A DNA stretch of 64,000 nucleotides. Source: Salipaludibacillus sp047795645. GTDB lineage: Bacteria > Bacillota > Bacilli > Bacillales > Salisediminibacteriaceae. Positions 17,706-27,001 of this stretch are shown piece after piece (position 1 is the first letter of the stretch; the number at the start of each line of letters is the position of its first letter). The DNA is taken from assembly GCF_047795645.1 (NCBI RefSeq), contig NZ_CP181045.1, positions 5,084,001 through 5,148,000 on the forward strand, written 5' to 3'. A program made the position numbers and the translations under genes. Under the pieces are notes generated by a model, which did no database searches, was not told where the DNA came from, and was given only the letters and a program-made list of their open reading frames with translations.

Positions 17706-18166
17706 AATCGTATGTTGTAGACGTAATTGATGAGACAAATAAGGTTTCAACACAGGATCAAGACTTAGTTATCAGTGTCTTACAAACTGCACTTGATAAA
17801 GAATCGGTCGAAAATGAATCGGAATTATCAGTTACATTTGTGACAGATGAACGAATTCAAGAAATCAACAAACAATATAGAGATAAGAATCAACCAACAG
17901 ACGTCTTATCCTTTGCTTTAAATGAGGGTGACGAGATTATAAACAGTGAAGAGATGCCTAACTTATTGGGTGACATTATTATTTCGATTCCACGTGCTGA
18001 GTTCCAAGCGACTGATTATGGACATGATTTCCAGCGAGAACTGTGTTTTCTTGCTGTACATGGATTTCTTCATTTAATGGGTTATAATCATGATACTGAG
18101 CTGAATGAATCTGACATGTTCACAAAACAAGAGGATATTCTAAACGAGCATGGCCTCAAAAAATAG
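17702..18166 (+). CDS. ybeY: Endoribonuclease YbeY
   Basis: Zinc-dependent endoribonuclease (154 aa) for 16S rRNA 3' maturation and ribosome quality control. The metal-binding motif HGFLHLMGYNHD (near residue 120) supplies three histidines, and YRDKNQPTDVLSFAL is the conserved N-half motif. GAGGAGG precedes ATG 17702, which overlaps the pgpH stop. Its 3' end overlaps dgkA by 17 bp, and era lies two genes on. Confidence 0.96.
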   Translation: MKSYVVDVIDETNKVSTQDQDLVISVLQTALDKESVENESELSVTFVTDERIQEINKQYRDKNQPTDVLSFALNEGDEIINSEEMPNLLGDIIISIPRAEFQATDYGHDFQRELCFLAVHGFLHLMGYNHDTELNESDMFTKQEDILNEHGLKK

Positions 18167-18542
18167 CCGCCCTTTTGTATCGTGGAGTCGTTTGAAAAAA
18201 AGTTTTTACTATGCCTCAAAAGGAATTCGTCATACGTGGAAACATGAACAAAATTTTCGGATTCACATTTTAGTAGCTGTGGGTATATTTATTCTAGCAC
18301 AACTTTTACGGGTCTCACTTCTTGAACAAACGATCTTGGTCGTAGTTATAGGTGCTGTTATTGGCCTTGAATTAATTAACACAGCGTTTGAGCATATGGT
18401 AGATTTAGTTGTGCAAACTTATGATGAACGGGCGAAAATTATCAAAGATGTTGCGGCGGGGGCTGTATTTGCTTTTGCATTGACAGCAGCGATTGTCGGT
18501 TGCTTGATTTTTGTTCCAAGATTGCTGGCATTGTTTTTCTAG
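18150..18542 (+). CDS. dgkA: Diacylglycerol/undecaprenol kinase DgkA
   Basis: Small integral membrane kinase (130 aa). The family hallmark is visible: an amphipathic N-terminal helix (FYYASKGIRHTWKHEQNFRIH), then ELINTAFEHMVDLV with the catalytic Glu, then DVAAGAVFAFALTAAIVG. Three hydrophobic segments are present. Gram-positive members phosphorylate undecaprenol. The start overlaps the end of ybeY and has no strong ribosome binding site, so coupling to ybeY translation is likely. Confidence 0.93.
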   Translation: MASKNSRPFVSWSRLKKSFYYASKGIRHTWKHEQNFRIHILVAVGIFILAQLLRVSLLEQTILVVVIGAVIGLELINTAFEHMVDLVVQTYDERAKIIKDVAAGAVFAFALTAAIVGCLIFVPRLLALFF

Positions 18543-18637
18543 ATGAAAAGGTACTTTTTACATTCTATGTTGAAAATCAACAACATAACACAGGTAACCA
18601 AATGAAAAAGTAATATATAGAGGTGAGGGTGATTGCC

Positions 18638-19036
18638 ATGAAAATGGAGCAGTTATTAAATGAAGCAAAAATTGCTAGAGAAAAAGCATATGTCCCGTAT
18701 TCAAAATTTCAGGTAGGAGCAGCTTTATTATCGACAGACGGCAAGGTATTTCATGGATGTAATATAGAAAATGCTGCATACAGTATGTGTAACTGTGCAG
18801 AAAGAACCGCGATATTCAAAGCGGTTTCAGATGGTGTGAGAGAGTTTGAAGCGATGGCGGTTGTTGCAGATACAGAAGGACCTGTTTCACCGTGTGGAGC
18901 TTGCAGGCAAGTGATGTCAGAGTTGCTCCAGCCTAATACGAAAATATATCTAACTAATTTATCAAAGAATACATCAGAGTGGACTGTAGCTGAATTGCTA
19001 CCAGGAGCCTTTACACCGGAGGATTTAAATGGATAA
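18638..19036 (+). CDS. cdd: Cytidine deaminase
   Basis: Zinc enzyme (132 aa) converting cytidine and deoxycytidine to uridine forms in pyrimidine salvage. The catalytic CAERTA (near residue 53) and the zinc-binding PCGACRQ (near 84) are intact, and YSKFQVGAALL is the substrate-binding motif. I chose ATG 18638, which follows GAGGTGAGGG; the frame continues back to 18623. It overlaps the era start by 8 bp. Confidence 0.96.
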   Translation: MKMEQLLNEAKIAREKAYVPYSKFQVGAALLSTDGKVFHGCNIENAAYSMCNCAERTAIFKAVSDGVREFEAMAVVADTEGPVSPCGACRQVMSELLQPNTKIYLTNLSKNTSEWTVAELLPGAFTPEDLNG

Positions 19037-19940
19037 TCAACATCAGAAGAAGTCAGGGTTTGCAGCACTAATAGGTAGACCGAATGTCGGCAAGTCAACG
19101 TTATTAAATAAAATATTAGGCCAAAAAATTGCGATTATGAGTGATAAGCCTCAAACGACTCGAAATCGTATTCATGGCGTTTACACAGAAAAAAGAGGAC
19201 AAGTTGTTTTTATAGATACACCAGGAATTCATAAGCCTAAACATCGATTAGGTGATTTCATGACAAGTATTGCTCAGACAGCTTTAAGAGAAGTAGATGT
19301 AGTGTTATTTCTTGTTGATGCAAAAGAAGGAAAAGGTCGTGGTGATGAATACATTATTGAGCGATTGAAAAATGTTAATACACCAGTGTTCCTTATTATC
19401 AATAAAATTGATGAAATTCATCCGGACGAAATCTTACCAATTATTGAATCTTACAGACGATTATTAACCTTTACAGAGGTTATTCCTGTTTCAGCTCTAA
19501 AAGGCAATAACGTACCTACTTTGCTTGATCAAGTCTATGCATACTTGGAGAATGGCCCACAATATTATCCAGAAGACCAAGTGACGGATCACCCTGAGAG
19601 GTTTCTAATGTCAGAAATGATTCGAGAAAAAGTACTTCATTTAACGCATGAAGAAGTACCCCATTCTATTGCAGTCGACATTGAGCAAATCAAGCGAAGA
19701 GAAAACACCGATACAGTTTATGTAAGTGGTGTTATTGTTGTGGAGCGTAGCTCTCAAAAAGGGATTATAATAGGCAAACAAGGCAAACTGTTGAAAGAAA
19801 TTGGGAAGTTGGCAAGGGAAGATATTCAGAAGATTCTTGGCTCTAAAATATATCTTGAGCTATTTGTCAAAGTTGAAAAAGATTGGCGAAATAAACCGAA
19901 GTATTTACGTGATTTCGGTTATGATAAAGACGAATATTAA
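19029..19940 (+). CDS. era: GTPase Era
   Basis: Essential ribosome-assembly GTPase (303 aa) that binds the 3' end of 16S rRNA. G1 is GRPNVGKS (near residue 15), G3 is DTPGIHKP (near 62), and G4 is NKID (near 124). A C-terminal KH domain contains GVIVVERSSQKGIIIGKQG. The start overlaps the cdd stop. It is followed by yqzL and recO, the usual order. Confidence 0.97.
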   Translation: MDNQHQKKSGFAALIGRPNVGKSTLLNKILGQKIAIMSDKPQTTRNRIHGVYTEKRGQVVFIDTPGIHKPKHRLGDFMTSIAQTALREVDVVLFLVDAKEGKGRGDEYIIERLKNVNTPVFLIINKIDEIHPDEILPIIESYRRLLTFTEVIPVSALKGNNVPTLLDQVYAYLENGPQYYPEDQVTDHPERFLMSEMIREKVLHLTHEEVPHSIAVDIEQIKRRENTDTVYVSGVIVVERSSQKGIIIGKQGKLLKEIGKLAREDIQKILGSKIYLELFVKVEKDWRNKPKYLRDFGYDKDEY

Positions 19941-20041
19941 TGAATAAGGTTGAGGAATAAGAGGAAATAGCGCATTTAGTTTAAATGTCAATTTTTCCTT
20001 GACATGAAATAGTAGATCGAGGCCATCATAACAGGTATGAA

Positions 20042-20055
20042 ACGTAATATTACGT
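20042..20055. repeat. 14-bp perfect palindrome upstream of yqzL
   Basis: ACGTAATATTACGT lies 27 bp before yqzL, embedded in a looser GAAAC/GTTTC flank. It resembles the half-sites of Fur/Zur-type operators but lacks the single central base those require, so no factor is assigned. Confidence 0.4.
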
Positions 20056-20082
20056 CTGTTTCAAGAAAGGTGGAGTAGCGAG

Positions 20083-20229
20083 ATGAGGCAGTTATCTTGG
20101 CATGTATTCTCCATGACAGGCAATGTTGAATCATATCTGTTATACAAAGAGCTAGACCAGGATCAGGTTGATGAACCCTCTGAAGAAGAGGAACATCAAA
20201 CAATTCAAGAAGATGATTCTTTTGTTTAA
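20083..20229 (+). CDS. yqzL: Small acidic protein YqzL
   Basis: Short gene of 48 codons: MRQLSWHVFSMTGNVESYLL, then an acidic Glu/Asp/Gln-rich tail ending DDSFV. It matches the YqzL family, tiny proteins of unknown function found between era and recO in Bacillus. AAAGGTGG at 20067-20074 is the ribosome binding site. Its position and the conserved N-terminus support it strongly even though it is short. Confidence 0.9.
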   Translation: MRQLSWHVFSMTGNVESYLLYKELDQDQVDEPSEEEEHQTIQEDDSFV

Positions 20230-20268
20230 TGATGGCTTTTAGATCACCTGAAGAATGTAGGTGATAAC

Positions 20269-21018
20269 ATGTTGCAAAAAATTGAAGGTATCATTATTCG
20301 CACAACAAATTATTCAGAAACAAACAAAATTTTAACAGTCTATTCTAGAGAAAACGGGAAAGTGGCTTTGATGGCAAGGGGAGCAAAAAGACCTAAAAGT
20401 CGTTTTGTTTCAAGTTCACAGTTATTTGTATACGGGTCGTTTGTTTATCAAAAATCAACAGGGATTGGTACGTTAAATCAAGCGGATGTTCTCGATTCGT
20501 TTCGAGATATCAGGAGTGATCTCATGCTGACAGCTTATGCTGCTTACATGGTAGAACTTCTTGATAAACTGACAGAAGACAAAGAAAGTAATCCGTATTT
20601 ATTTGAGCTTCTTTATCAACTTCTTTATCATTTAAATGAAGGAGAGGACGGCGAAATTTTAATGCGGATTTTGGAGACGAAGATGCTGTCTTTTTCTGGA
20701 TCAGCACCAACCCTTCATCAATGCGCTCGTTGTAGTAGTTCCGAATTACCATTTATGTTCTCATTAAAATTCGGTGGGGCTCTTTGTAAGAGATGCTTGA
20801 TAGAAGATCCTTATCACATGAAGATTTCACCAGCGGCGATGAAACTATTGCGATTGTTTCAGCAATTAAATCCTTCAAGAATAGGACATATTTCTGTGAA
20901 GCCTGAAACGAAAAAGCAACTAAAAAATGCTTTAGAACTATATTATCAAGAGTATGTAGGCGTTTATTTGAAATCGAAAAGATTTTTAGATCAAATGGAT
21001 AAATTATCAGACGGTTAG
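20269..21018 (+). CDS. recO: DNA repair protein RecO
   Basis: Recombination mediator (249 aa) that loads RecA on SSB-coated DNA with RecR. An N-terminal OB-fold begins LQKIEGIIIRTTNYSETNKI, and the C-terminal domain has a four-cysteine zinc site (CARC near residue 151 and CKRC near 174). It lies downstream of era and yqzL, as usual, and is the last gene before the glyQS promoter. Confidence 0.96.
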   Translation: MLQKIEGIIIRTTNYSETNKILTVYSRENGKVALMARGAKRPKSRFVSSSQLFVYGSFVYQKSTGIGTLNQADVLDSFRDIRSDLMLTAYAAYMVELLDKLTEDKESNPYLFELLYQLLYHLNEGEDGEILMRILETKMLSFSGSAPTLHQCARCSSSELPFMFSLKFGGALCKRCLIEDPYHMKISPAAMKLLRLFQQLNPSRIGHISVKPETKKQLKNALELYYQEYVGVYLKSKRFLDQMDKLSDG

Positions 21019-21019
21019 A

Positions 21020-21048
21020 TTGACAGTTGAGTGATAATTGAGTAAGAT
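21020..21048 (+). promoter_or_regulatory. SigA promoter of glyQS
   Basis: TTGACA and TAAGAT with a 17-bp spacer, immediately after the recO stop. Transcription would start near 21055 and yield the T-box leader. Confidence 0.75.
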
Positions 21049-21054
21049 TTGACA

Positions 21055-21290
21055 ATAAGCAAGTTTAAGCTAAAAGAATAATGTGCGTAGAAAGAAAATA
21101 GTACTTACTCTCTCCCTGCAAAGGAGCGAGCTTAGGATGGTGGAAGCTAAGCAATGTATGGATAGTAAGGAAGGCGTTCTCGAGCACATTTTTAAAGTGG
21201 CATGGCTTTATAGTTGTGCAAGTAGGGTGGAACCGCGGGTTACTCTCGTCCCTATGTCCATTAGAATGGACATAGGGACGAGAGTTTTTA
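21055..21290 (+). promoter_or_regulatory. Glycine T-box riboswitch upstream of glyQS
   Basis: The T-box sequence AGGGTGGAACCGCG is at 21224-21237. Stem I is recognisable: CTTACT pairs with AGTAAG, flanked by the AGTA turn on the 5' side and the specifier GGC (glycine) at 21173-21175 on the 3' side. A strong terminator with 19-bp arms at 21242-21285 and a T run follows. Uncharged tRNA-Gly would stabilise the antiterminator and switch on glyQS. Confidence 0.95.
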
Positions 21291-21349
21291 TTTGTTTAAA
21301 ATCTGAATAATGTAAAGCTACAAAATATTAAATAAGTGGAGGGATAAGT

Positions 21350-22240
21350 GTGAATGTACAAGAAATGATCCTTACGTTACAGAAATTTTGGGGAGAGCAA
21401 AATTGTTTGTTATTACAACCGTATGATATAGAAAAAGGTGCTGGGACGATGAATCCAATGACCTTTTTGCGGAGTATTGGGCCTGAACCTTGGAATGTTG
21501 CCTACGTAGAACCATCTAGAAGACCGGCTGACGGACGTTACGGGGACAACCCTAACCGCTTGTATCAACATCATCAGTTTCAAGTCATAATGAAACCTTC
21601 TCCAGACAATATTCAGGAGTTATATTTGCAAAGTTTACAGAAGTTAGGGATAAATCCTGAAGAGCATGATATTCGTTTTGTTGAAGATAACTGGGAAGCG
21701 CCTACGCTTGCTGCTTGGGGATTAGGTTGGGAAGTGTGGCTTGATGGCATGGAAATCACACAGTTTACATATTTTCAGCAGGTAGGTGGATTGGATGCAA
21801 GTCCGGTGTCCGTAGAAATCACATACGGTATTGAAAGGTTAGCTTCTTATATTCAAGACAAGGAAAATGTTTACGATTTAGAGTGGGTAAACGGATTTAC
21901 GTACGGAGATGTATTTTTACAGAATGAGTTTGAACAATCAAAATATGCTTTTGAAGTTGCAGATGCAAACATGCTATTTACGCTTTTTGGTACATATGAA
22001 CAGGAAGCGAGACGTGCATTAGAAGAAAAGCTTGTGCTTCCTTCTTATGATTACGTTTTAAAATGTTCGCATGTATTCAATTTACTAGATGCTCAAGGGG
22101 CAATCTCTGTGACGGAGAGAGCCGGTTACATTGGTCGTGTAAGGAATTTGGCACGTAATTGTGCAAAGCAATATTATCATGTAAGAGAAGAACTCGGATT
22201 TCCAATGTTGAAAGATGAGGAGGAGAATAACCATGAGTAA
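21350..22240 (+). CDS. glyQ: Glycyl-tRNA synthetase alpha subunit
   Basis: Catalytic alpha subunit (296 aa) of the tetrameric glycyl-tRNA synthetase. It begins at GTG 21350 after GGAGGG. Characteristic motifs include GAGTMNPMTFLRSIGPEPW, EPSRRPADGRYGDNPNR and NWEAPTLAAWGLGWEVW. The length matches the family. It is controlled by the glycine T-box upstream and is translationally close to glyS. Confidence 0.98.
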   Translation: MNVQEMILTLQKFWGEQNCLLLQPYDIEKGAGTMNPMTFLRSIGPEPWNVAYVEPSRRPADGRYGDNPNRLYQHHQFQVIMKPSPDNIQELYLQSLQKLGINPEEHDIRFVEDNWEAPTLAAWGLGWEVWLDGMEITQFTYFQQVGGLDASPVSVEITYGIERLASYIQDKENVYDLEWVNGFTYGDVFLQNEFEQSKYAFEVADANMLFTLFGTYEQEARRALEEKLVLPSYDYVLKCSHVFNLLDAQGAISVTERAGYIGRVRNLARNCAKQYYHVREELGFPMLKDEEENNHE

Positions 22241-24326
22241 GCGAACATTGCTACTAGAAGTAGGACTAGAAGAGGTGCCAGCAAGATTTGTGACAGATGC
22301 TATGAATAAATTAAAAGAGCAGACAGAAAAATGGTTTGATGAAAACCGTTTAGGTTATGAAAAAATCATTGCATATTCAACACCAAGACGATTGGCTGTC
22401 TTAGTAACTGGGTTAGTTGAAGTGCAAGCGGATATCGAAGAAGAAGCGAAAGGACCTTCAAAAAAAATAGCGATTGATAATGCTGGTGAATGGTCTAAAG
22501 CGGCTCAAGGTTTTGCTAAAGGCAAAGGAGTTTCAGTAGAAGAGTTGTATTTCAAAGAGGTAAAAGGTGAGGAATACGTATTTGCCACAAAGCATGTTGC
22601 AGGAAAAGAAGTCAAAGCTCTTTTGCCTCAACTAAAGGAAGTTATTCTAAGTGTTTCATTTCCTAAAAATATGAAATGGGGGAGCCATGACCTACGATAT
22701 GTAAGACCGATAAAATGGATCGTTGCGTTGTTTGGGAACGAAATCATTTCATTTGATATTGCGGGAGTAAAAACTAACCGATTTACATTTGGTCATCGTT
22801 TCTTAGGAGATAAAGTCGACATAAATGATGCCGATAACTATGTTGAAACGCTACTTAGTCAGCATGTCATTGCTGACCCAGTTGAAAGAAAACAAGCGAT
22901 TCAATCTCAGATTAAACAGATGGCTGAAGATGAAAAGTGGCAGATTCCAATAGATGATGATTTATTAGAAGAAGTAAACAATTTAGTGGAATATCCAACT
23001 GCTCTTTATGGACAATTTGATGAACGATTTTTAAATGTTCCAGATGATGTTTTGGTTACATCTATGCGTGAACACCAGCGTTATTTTCCAGTGAAAAATG
23101 ACACAGGAGAACTATTACCATATTTTGTAACTATTCGTAACGGAGATCACCGTCATTTGGAAAATGTGCAAAAAGGAAATGAAAAAGTATTACGAGCGAG
23201 GTTAGCTGATTCGGAGTTCTTTTATAAGGAAGATTTGAAAAGTACTTTTGAATCCAGGTTTTCTAAATTGGAATCGATTGTCTATCACGAGGAGCTAGGT
23301 TCAGTTGGAGATAAAGTAAGAAGAGTGAAGAAGTTGGCGATGATACTTGCTGATATGGTAGGTGCAACTTCAAAGCAAAAAGAACAAACGGAACGAGCAG
23401 CTCATTTATCAAAAGTAGATCTAGTTACACATATGGTTAATGAATTCCCTGAATTAGAGGGAAGAATGGGTGAAGAGTATGCCTTAAAATCGGGAGAATC
23501 GAAAGAGGTTTCACAAGCGATCCGGGAGCATTATTTACCAAAGCAGTCTGGAGATCCTCTACCTCAATCATCGGTAGGTTCCTTTGTCAGCGTGGCAGAT
23601 AAAGTTGATACATTGGTGACAAGTTTTGCTATTGGGCAAATTCCTACCGGTTCACAGGATCCTCATGGGCTTCGCCGACAAACAGCGGGAGTCATGAAAA
23701 TCTTTTTGGCAGAGGCTTGGGATCTTGATTTATTTCAATTTGTGGAAAAAGCAATAGATATAGTTGAATCGAGAGGACTTTTGAAGCGGAGTAAGCAACA
23801 AGTTATTAGTGATTTAACTGAATTTGTGAAATTACGATATAAGATCTTGTTGCATGATGAAGGCATTCGTTACGATGTAGTTGATGCAATCCTGACAACG
23901 CAATTAGGTCGTGTGAGTTTTATTGTGGAAAAAGGACGATTCTTGATGAAAGAACTGTCCTCTCAAACTTTTAAAAAAGATGTCGAAGCGTTTAGCCGCG
24001 TCACGAATATTGCTAAAAAAGCTCAAGACGATAGCACAGTTGTAGATCCATCTCTGTTTGTAGAAAAGCAAGAAATACAATTGCAAAAAATCACAGATGA
24101 AAAAGCAGGTAAACTGCTTGAACTGTTAGATAAAAGTAAATTAGAAGAAGCGTATCAAGAATTGAAAAGCATTGAGCCTTCTATTCATGATTATTTTGAT
24201 CATATTATGGTTATGGACGAGGATGCTACTGTAAAACGGAATCGGTTAGCACAAATGAACATGGTTGCAAAAATGATCGAATCGTTTGCTGACTTTCAAG
24301 CGATTGTGTTTCATTCTGAGGAGTAA
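22233..24326 (+). CDS. glyS: Glycyl-tRNA synthetase beta subunit
   Basis: Beta subunit (697 aa), involved in tRNA recognition. It starts MSKRTLLLEVGLEEVPARFV, with conserved FPKNMKWGSHDLRYVRPI and the HD-like segment GSQDPHGLRRQTAGV. The C-terminal anticodon-binding region ends VMDEDATVKRNRLAQM. ATG 22233 follows GAGGAGGAG at 22217-22225; an open frame to 22215 is ignored. It overlaps the glyQ stop by 8 bp. Confidence 0.98.
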   Translation: MSKRTLLLEVGLEEVPARFVTDAMNKLKEQTEKWFDENRLGYEKIIAYSTPRRLAVLVTGLVEVQADIEEEAKGPSKKIAIDNAGEWSKAAQGFAKGKGVSVEELYFKEVKGEEYVFATKHVAGKEVKALLPQLKEVILSVSFPKNMKWGSHDLRYVRPIKWIVALFGNEIISFDIAGVKTNRFTFGHRFLGDKVDINDADNYVETLLSQHVIADPVERKQAIQSQIKQMAEDEKWQIPIDDDLLEEVNNLVEYPTALYGQFDERFLNVPDDVLVTSMREHQRYFPVKNDTGELLPYFVTIRNGDHRHLENVQKGNEKVLRARLADSEFFYKEDLKSTFESRFSKLESIVYHEELGSVGDKVRRVKKLAMILADMVGATSKQKEQTERAAHLSKVDLVTHMVNEFPELEGRMGEEYALKSGESKEVSQAIREHYLPKQSGDPLPQSSVGSFVSVADKVDTLVTSFAIGQIPTGSQDPHGLRRQTAGVMKIFLAEAWDLDLFQFVEKAIDIVESRGLLKRSKQQVISDLTEFVKLRYKILLHDEGIRYDVVDAILTTQLGRVSFIVEKGRFLMKELSSQTFKKDVEAFSRVTNIAKKAQDDSTVVDPSLFVEKQEIQLQKITDEKAGKLLELLDKSKLEEAYQELKSIEPSIHDYFDHIMVMDEDATVKRNRLAQMNMVAKMIESFADFQAIVFHSEE

Positions 24327-24441
24327 GATTCTTTCGCATAAATCCTTGTTACGTTATAATAATAGACGAATAGATAATGGGAATAACTCGATTCTTATCC
24401 AAAAATTCATGATTAGTTCAATCTAGAATAGGGGGGAAGAT

Positions 24442-25086
24442 ATGGAACTCAATAATCGGCAGGAATTAATCATTAGCATCGTAAAGGAAAATGGGCCGAT
24501 AACCGGGGAAAAAATTGCAGAGAAACTCTCGTTAACAAGAGCGACTTTACGACCAGATTTAGCGATATTAACTATGTCAGGTTTTTTAGATGCTCGACCT
24601 CGAGTTGGCTATTTCTACACGGGGAAAACGGGTGGTCAATTTTTTAACGAGCGTATGATAAAGTTAACTGTTGAAGAGTTCCAATCTACCCCTGTCGTAG
24701 TTAATGAATCTGCTTCCGTTTATGATGCTATCTGTACGATGTTCTTAGAAGATGTCGGGACATTGTTCGTAGTTAACAAAAAAGAACATTTAGTAGGAAT
24801 CCTATCAAGAAAAGACTTGTTGAGAGCGAGTATGGGGAAACAAGATCTTGAAAGTGTTCCTATCAGTATCATCATGACAAGAATGCCTAATGTGACAACC
24901 TGTAAACCAACAGATTCAATGTTAGAAGTAGCAAATAAGCTAATTAACAAACAAATTGATGGTCTTCCGGTAGTTAAAGAAATGGAAGTAGATGGTTTAA
25001 TTATTCAAGAAGTTATCGGACGGGTGACAAAGACAAATATTAGCAAAGCATTTATTTATTTGGCGAATAATGACGCACATGCTTAA
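24442..25086 (+). CDS. ccpN: Transcriptional repressor CcpN
   Basis: Regulator (214 aa) with an N-terminal winged helix (residues 5-60, EKIAEKLSLTRATLRPDLA) and two CBS domains (about residues 80-205). In B. subtilis CcpN represses gluconeogenic genes (gapB, pckA) on glycolytic carbon sources. A GGGGGGAAG site precedes ATG 24442, and TATAAT at 24355-24360 may be the -10 of its promoter. It is paired with yqfL, whose product modulates CcpN activity in B. subtilis. Confidence 0.93.
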   Translation: MELNNRQELIISIVKENGPITGEKIAEKLSLTRATLRPDLAILTMSGFLDARPRVGYFYTGKTGGQFFNERMIKLTVEEFQSTPVVVNESASVYDAICTMFLEDVGTLFVVNKKEHLVGILSRKDLLRASMGKQDLESVPISIIMTRMPNVTTCKPTDSMLEVANKLINKQIDGLPVVKEMEVDGLIIQEVIGRVTKTNISKAFIYLANNDAHA

Positions 25087-25118
25087 GCATGAACATTCCG
25101 GGTATTTGGAGGGTAGCT

Positions 25119-25931
25119 ATGTCTAGAATAGGTGATTCAGTTGTTTATGTTCTTTCCGACTCGGTTGGTGAAACTGGCGAGTTAGTAGTAAGAGCGGCGT
25201 TAAGTCAATTTGATGAGGATGTAACTGTCATTCGATGTGTCCCTTATGTAGAGGATAGAGTTATAATTGATGAAATTATTGCTCAAGCGAAAGAAAATAA
25301 TGGTATCATTGCCTTTACAATAGTACTGACGGAAGTTAGAGAATATCTGGTGAGGGAAGCCTATGAGAATAATATTCCAATATACGACATCTTAACTCCA
25401 CTAATATCGATTATGGGAGATCGTTTAAATGTCGCACCTAAAAATAAATCAGGCCTAATGCACGCTTTAGATGAAGATTACTTTAGGAAAGTGGAAGCAA
25501 TAGAGTTTGCTGTTAAATACGATGATGGTAGAGATCCACGTGGAATTGAACGAGCAGACGTTGTTCTTGTTGGTGTTTCTAGAACATCAAAGACGCCTTT
25601 ATCACAATATTTAGCACATAAAAGTTTAAAGGTGGCAAATATTCCACTTGTTCCTGAAGTTGAGCCACCAGAAGAATTATTTAGAGCTCCAGCTGCAAAA
25701 ATTATTGGTTTGAAAATCAATCCTGAGAAACTGAATGGAATTCGTGCTGAACGACTGAAAGCTTTAGGATTAAAGGAAGAAGCGAGTTATGCAACGTTGG
25801 ATCGAATACAGGAGGAACTACTCTATTCTAAAGAAGTGATGGAACGACTTGGCTGTGATGTGATTGACGTCTCAACAAAAGCAGTAGAAGAAACTGCGAA
25901 CTTAATTTACCAAAAAGTTCGTGGAGTTTAA
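25119..25931 (+). CDS. yqfL: PPDK-regulatory-type kinase/pyrophosphorylase YqfL
   Basis: DUF299 bifunctional serine/threonine kinase and phosphorylase family (270 aa). The P-loop-like motif is GVSRTSKTP, and the N-terminus reads VVYVLSDSVGETGELVVRAA. Homologues regulate pyruvate phosphate dikinase; in B. subtilis YqfL acts with CcpN in catabolite control. ATG 25119 follows GGAGGG and is preferred to the open frame back to 25089. No ppdK is seen in the window. A long gap follows. Confidence 0.92.
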   Translation: MSRIGDSVVYVLSDSVGETGELVVRAALSQFDEDVTVIRCVPYVEDRVIIDEIIAQAKENNGIIAFTIVLTEVREYLVREAYENNIPIYDILTPLISIMGDRLNVAPKNKSGLMHALDEDYFRKVEAIEFAVKYDDGRDPRGIERADVVLVGVSRTSKTPLSQYLAHKSLKVANIPLVPEVEPPEELFRAPAAKIIGLKINPEKLNGIRAERLKALGLKEEASYATLDRIQEELLYSKEVMERLGCDVIDVSTKAVEETANLIYQKVRGV

Positions 25932-26004
25932 TCTAATGAAGTAACTTTCAGTGCTGCAAAGTAATTATTGATAATATTCTACTTTCAATAATGAGGGAAT
26001 TATA

Positions 26005-26045
26005 AAAAAAGATTTAGAAGGCTAAACGTCTTTTGAATCTTTTTT
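26005..26045 (+). terminator. Terminator after yqfL
   Basis: Arms AAAAAAGATT / AATCTTTTTT, continued inward by wobble pairs (TAGAAGG with TCTTTTG) to a loop of about 7 nt. The terminal T run doubles as the 3' arm. Confidence 0.8.
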
Positions 26046-26190
26046 ATACTTTAACCCGAATTATTCATAAAACACAAAGAAGTACTAGACGTACGAGTTG
26101 AAAAAATCAATTTCTTACACAACTTTTATATGGGACACTTGATCCACTATAGGTGAACCCTTTCCGTTCCAAATGCTTCTGTCTTCTGAA

Positions 26191-26814
26191 AACGTTCCGA
26201 ATTAGCGAGGAATTCGGAGCGTTCGAGGGATAAAAATTGGAAAACGTTCCGAATTAGTGACGGGTTCGGTGCGTTAGAGGAATGGAGATTGAAAAACGTT
26301 CCGAATCAGTGAGGAATTCGGAGCGTTAGTGGAATGGAAATTGAAAAACGTTCCAAATTAGCGAGGAATTCGGAGCGTTCGAGGAATGGAAATTGAAAAA
26401 CGTTCCGAATCAGTGAGGGATTCGGAGCGTTAGAGGAATGGAAAATGAAAAACGTTCCGAATCAGCGAGGAATTCGGAGCGTTAGAGGAATGGAGATTGG
26501 AAAACGTTCCGAATTAGTGAGGGATTCGGAGCGTTAGAGGAATGGAAAATGAAAAACGTTCCGAATCAGCGAGGAATTCGGAGCGTTAGAGGAATGGAGA
26601 TTGGAAAACGTCCCGAATTAGCGAGGAATTCGGAGCGTTAGAGGAATGGAGATTGGAAAACGTTCCGAATTAGCGAGGAATTCGGATCGTTAGAGGAATG
26701 GAAATTGGAAAACGTTCCGAATCAGTGAGGAATTCGGAGCGTTCGAGGAATAAAGATTGGAAAACGTTCCGAATCAGTGAGGAATTCGGAGCGTTCGTAG
26801 AATCAATATTGAGA
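26191..26814 (+). repeat. Tandem array of twelve 52-bp hairpin units
   Basis: Units start with AACGTTCC-like sequence at 26191, 26243, 26295, 26347, 26399, 26451, 26503, 26555, 26607, 26659, 26711 and 26763, a constant 52-bp step. Each holds the arms AACGTTCCGAAT and ATTCGGAGCGTT around a 9-nt loop (such as TAGCGAGGA), then a 19-nt linker AGAGGAATGGARATTGRAA. The arms pair with one T-G wobble when read as + strand RNA. The 52-bp period shifts reading frame and the units contain stops, so it is not coding. The linkers are conserved, so it is not CRISPR. Confidence 0.97.
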
Positions 26815-27001
26815 AACAGTCCACACTGCGAAAGTGGCTTTAATACTTTTATTGAATTTCAATTTTTTTGCTGCACTTTTCATGATGATGGAGATACTTT
26901 ATCTATCATTTTTCACTTATAAGGTGAAAACGTTAAAAGTTAGTTCGACCATATGACACAACAGACAGATCAATTTTTAACTGCTATTTGAATAATCTAG
27001 A

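Noticed and set aside
26191..26814. CRISPR array
   Set aside because: The period is constant, but the sequence between the hairpins is also conserved from unit to unit; there are no variable spacers and no cas genes.
26698..26922. 75-codon open frame running out of the repeat array
   Set aside because: It is the translation of the last repeat units plus flanking sequence; 52 is not a multiple of 3, there is no ribosome binding site, and the other units carry stops.
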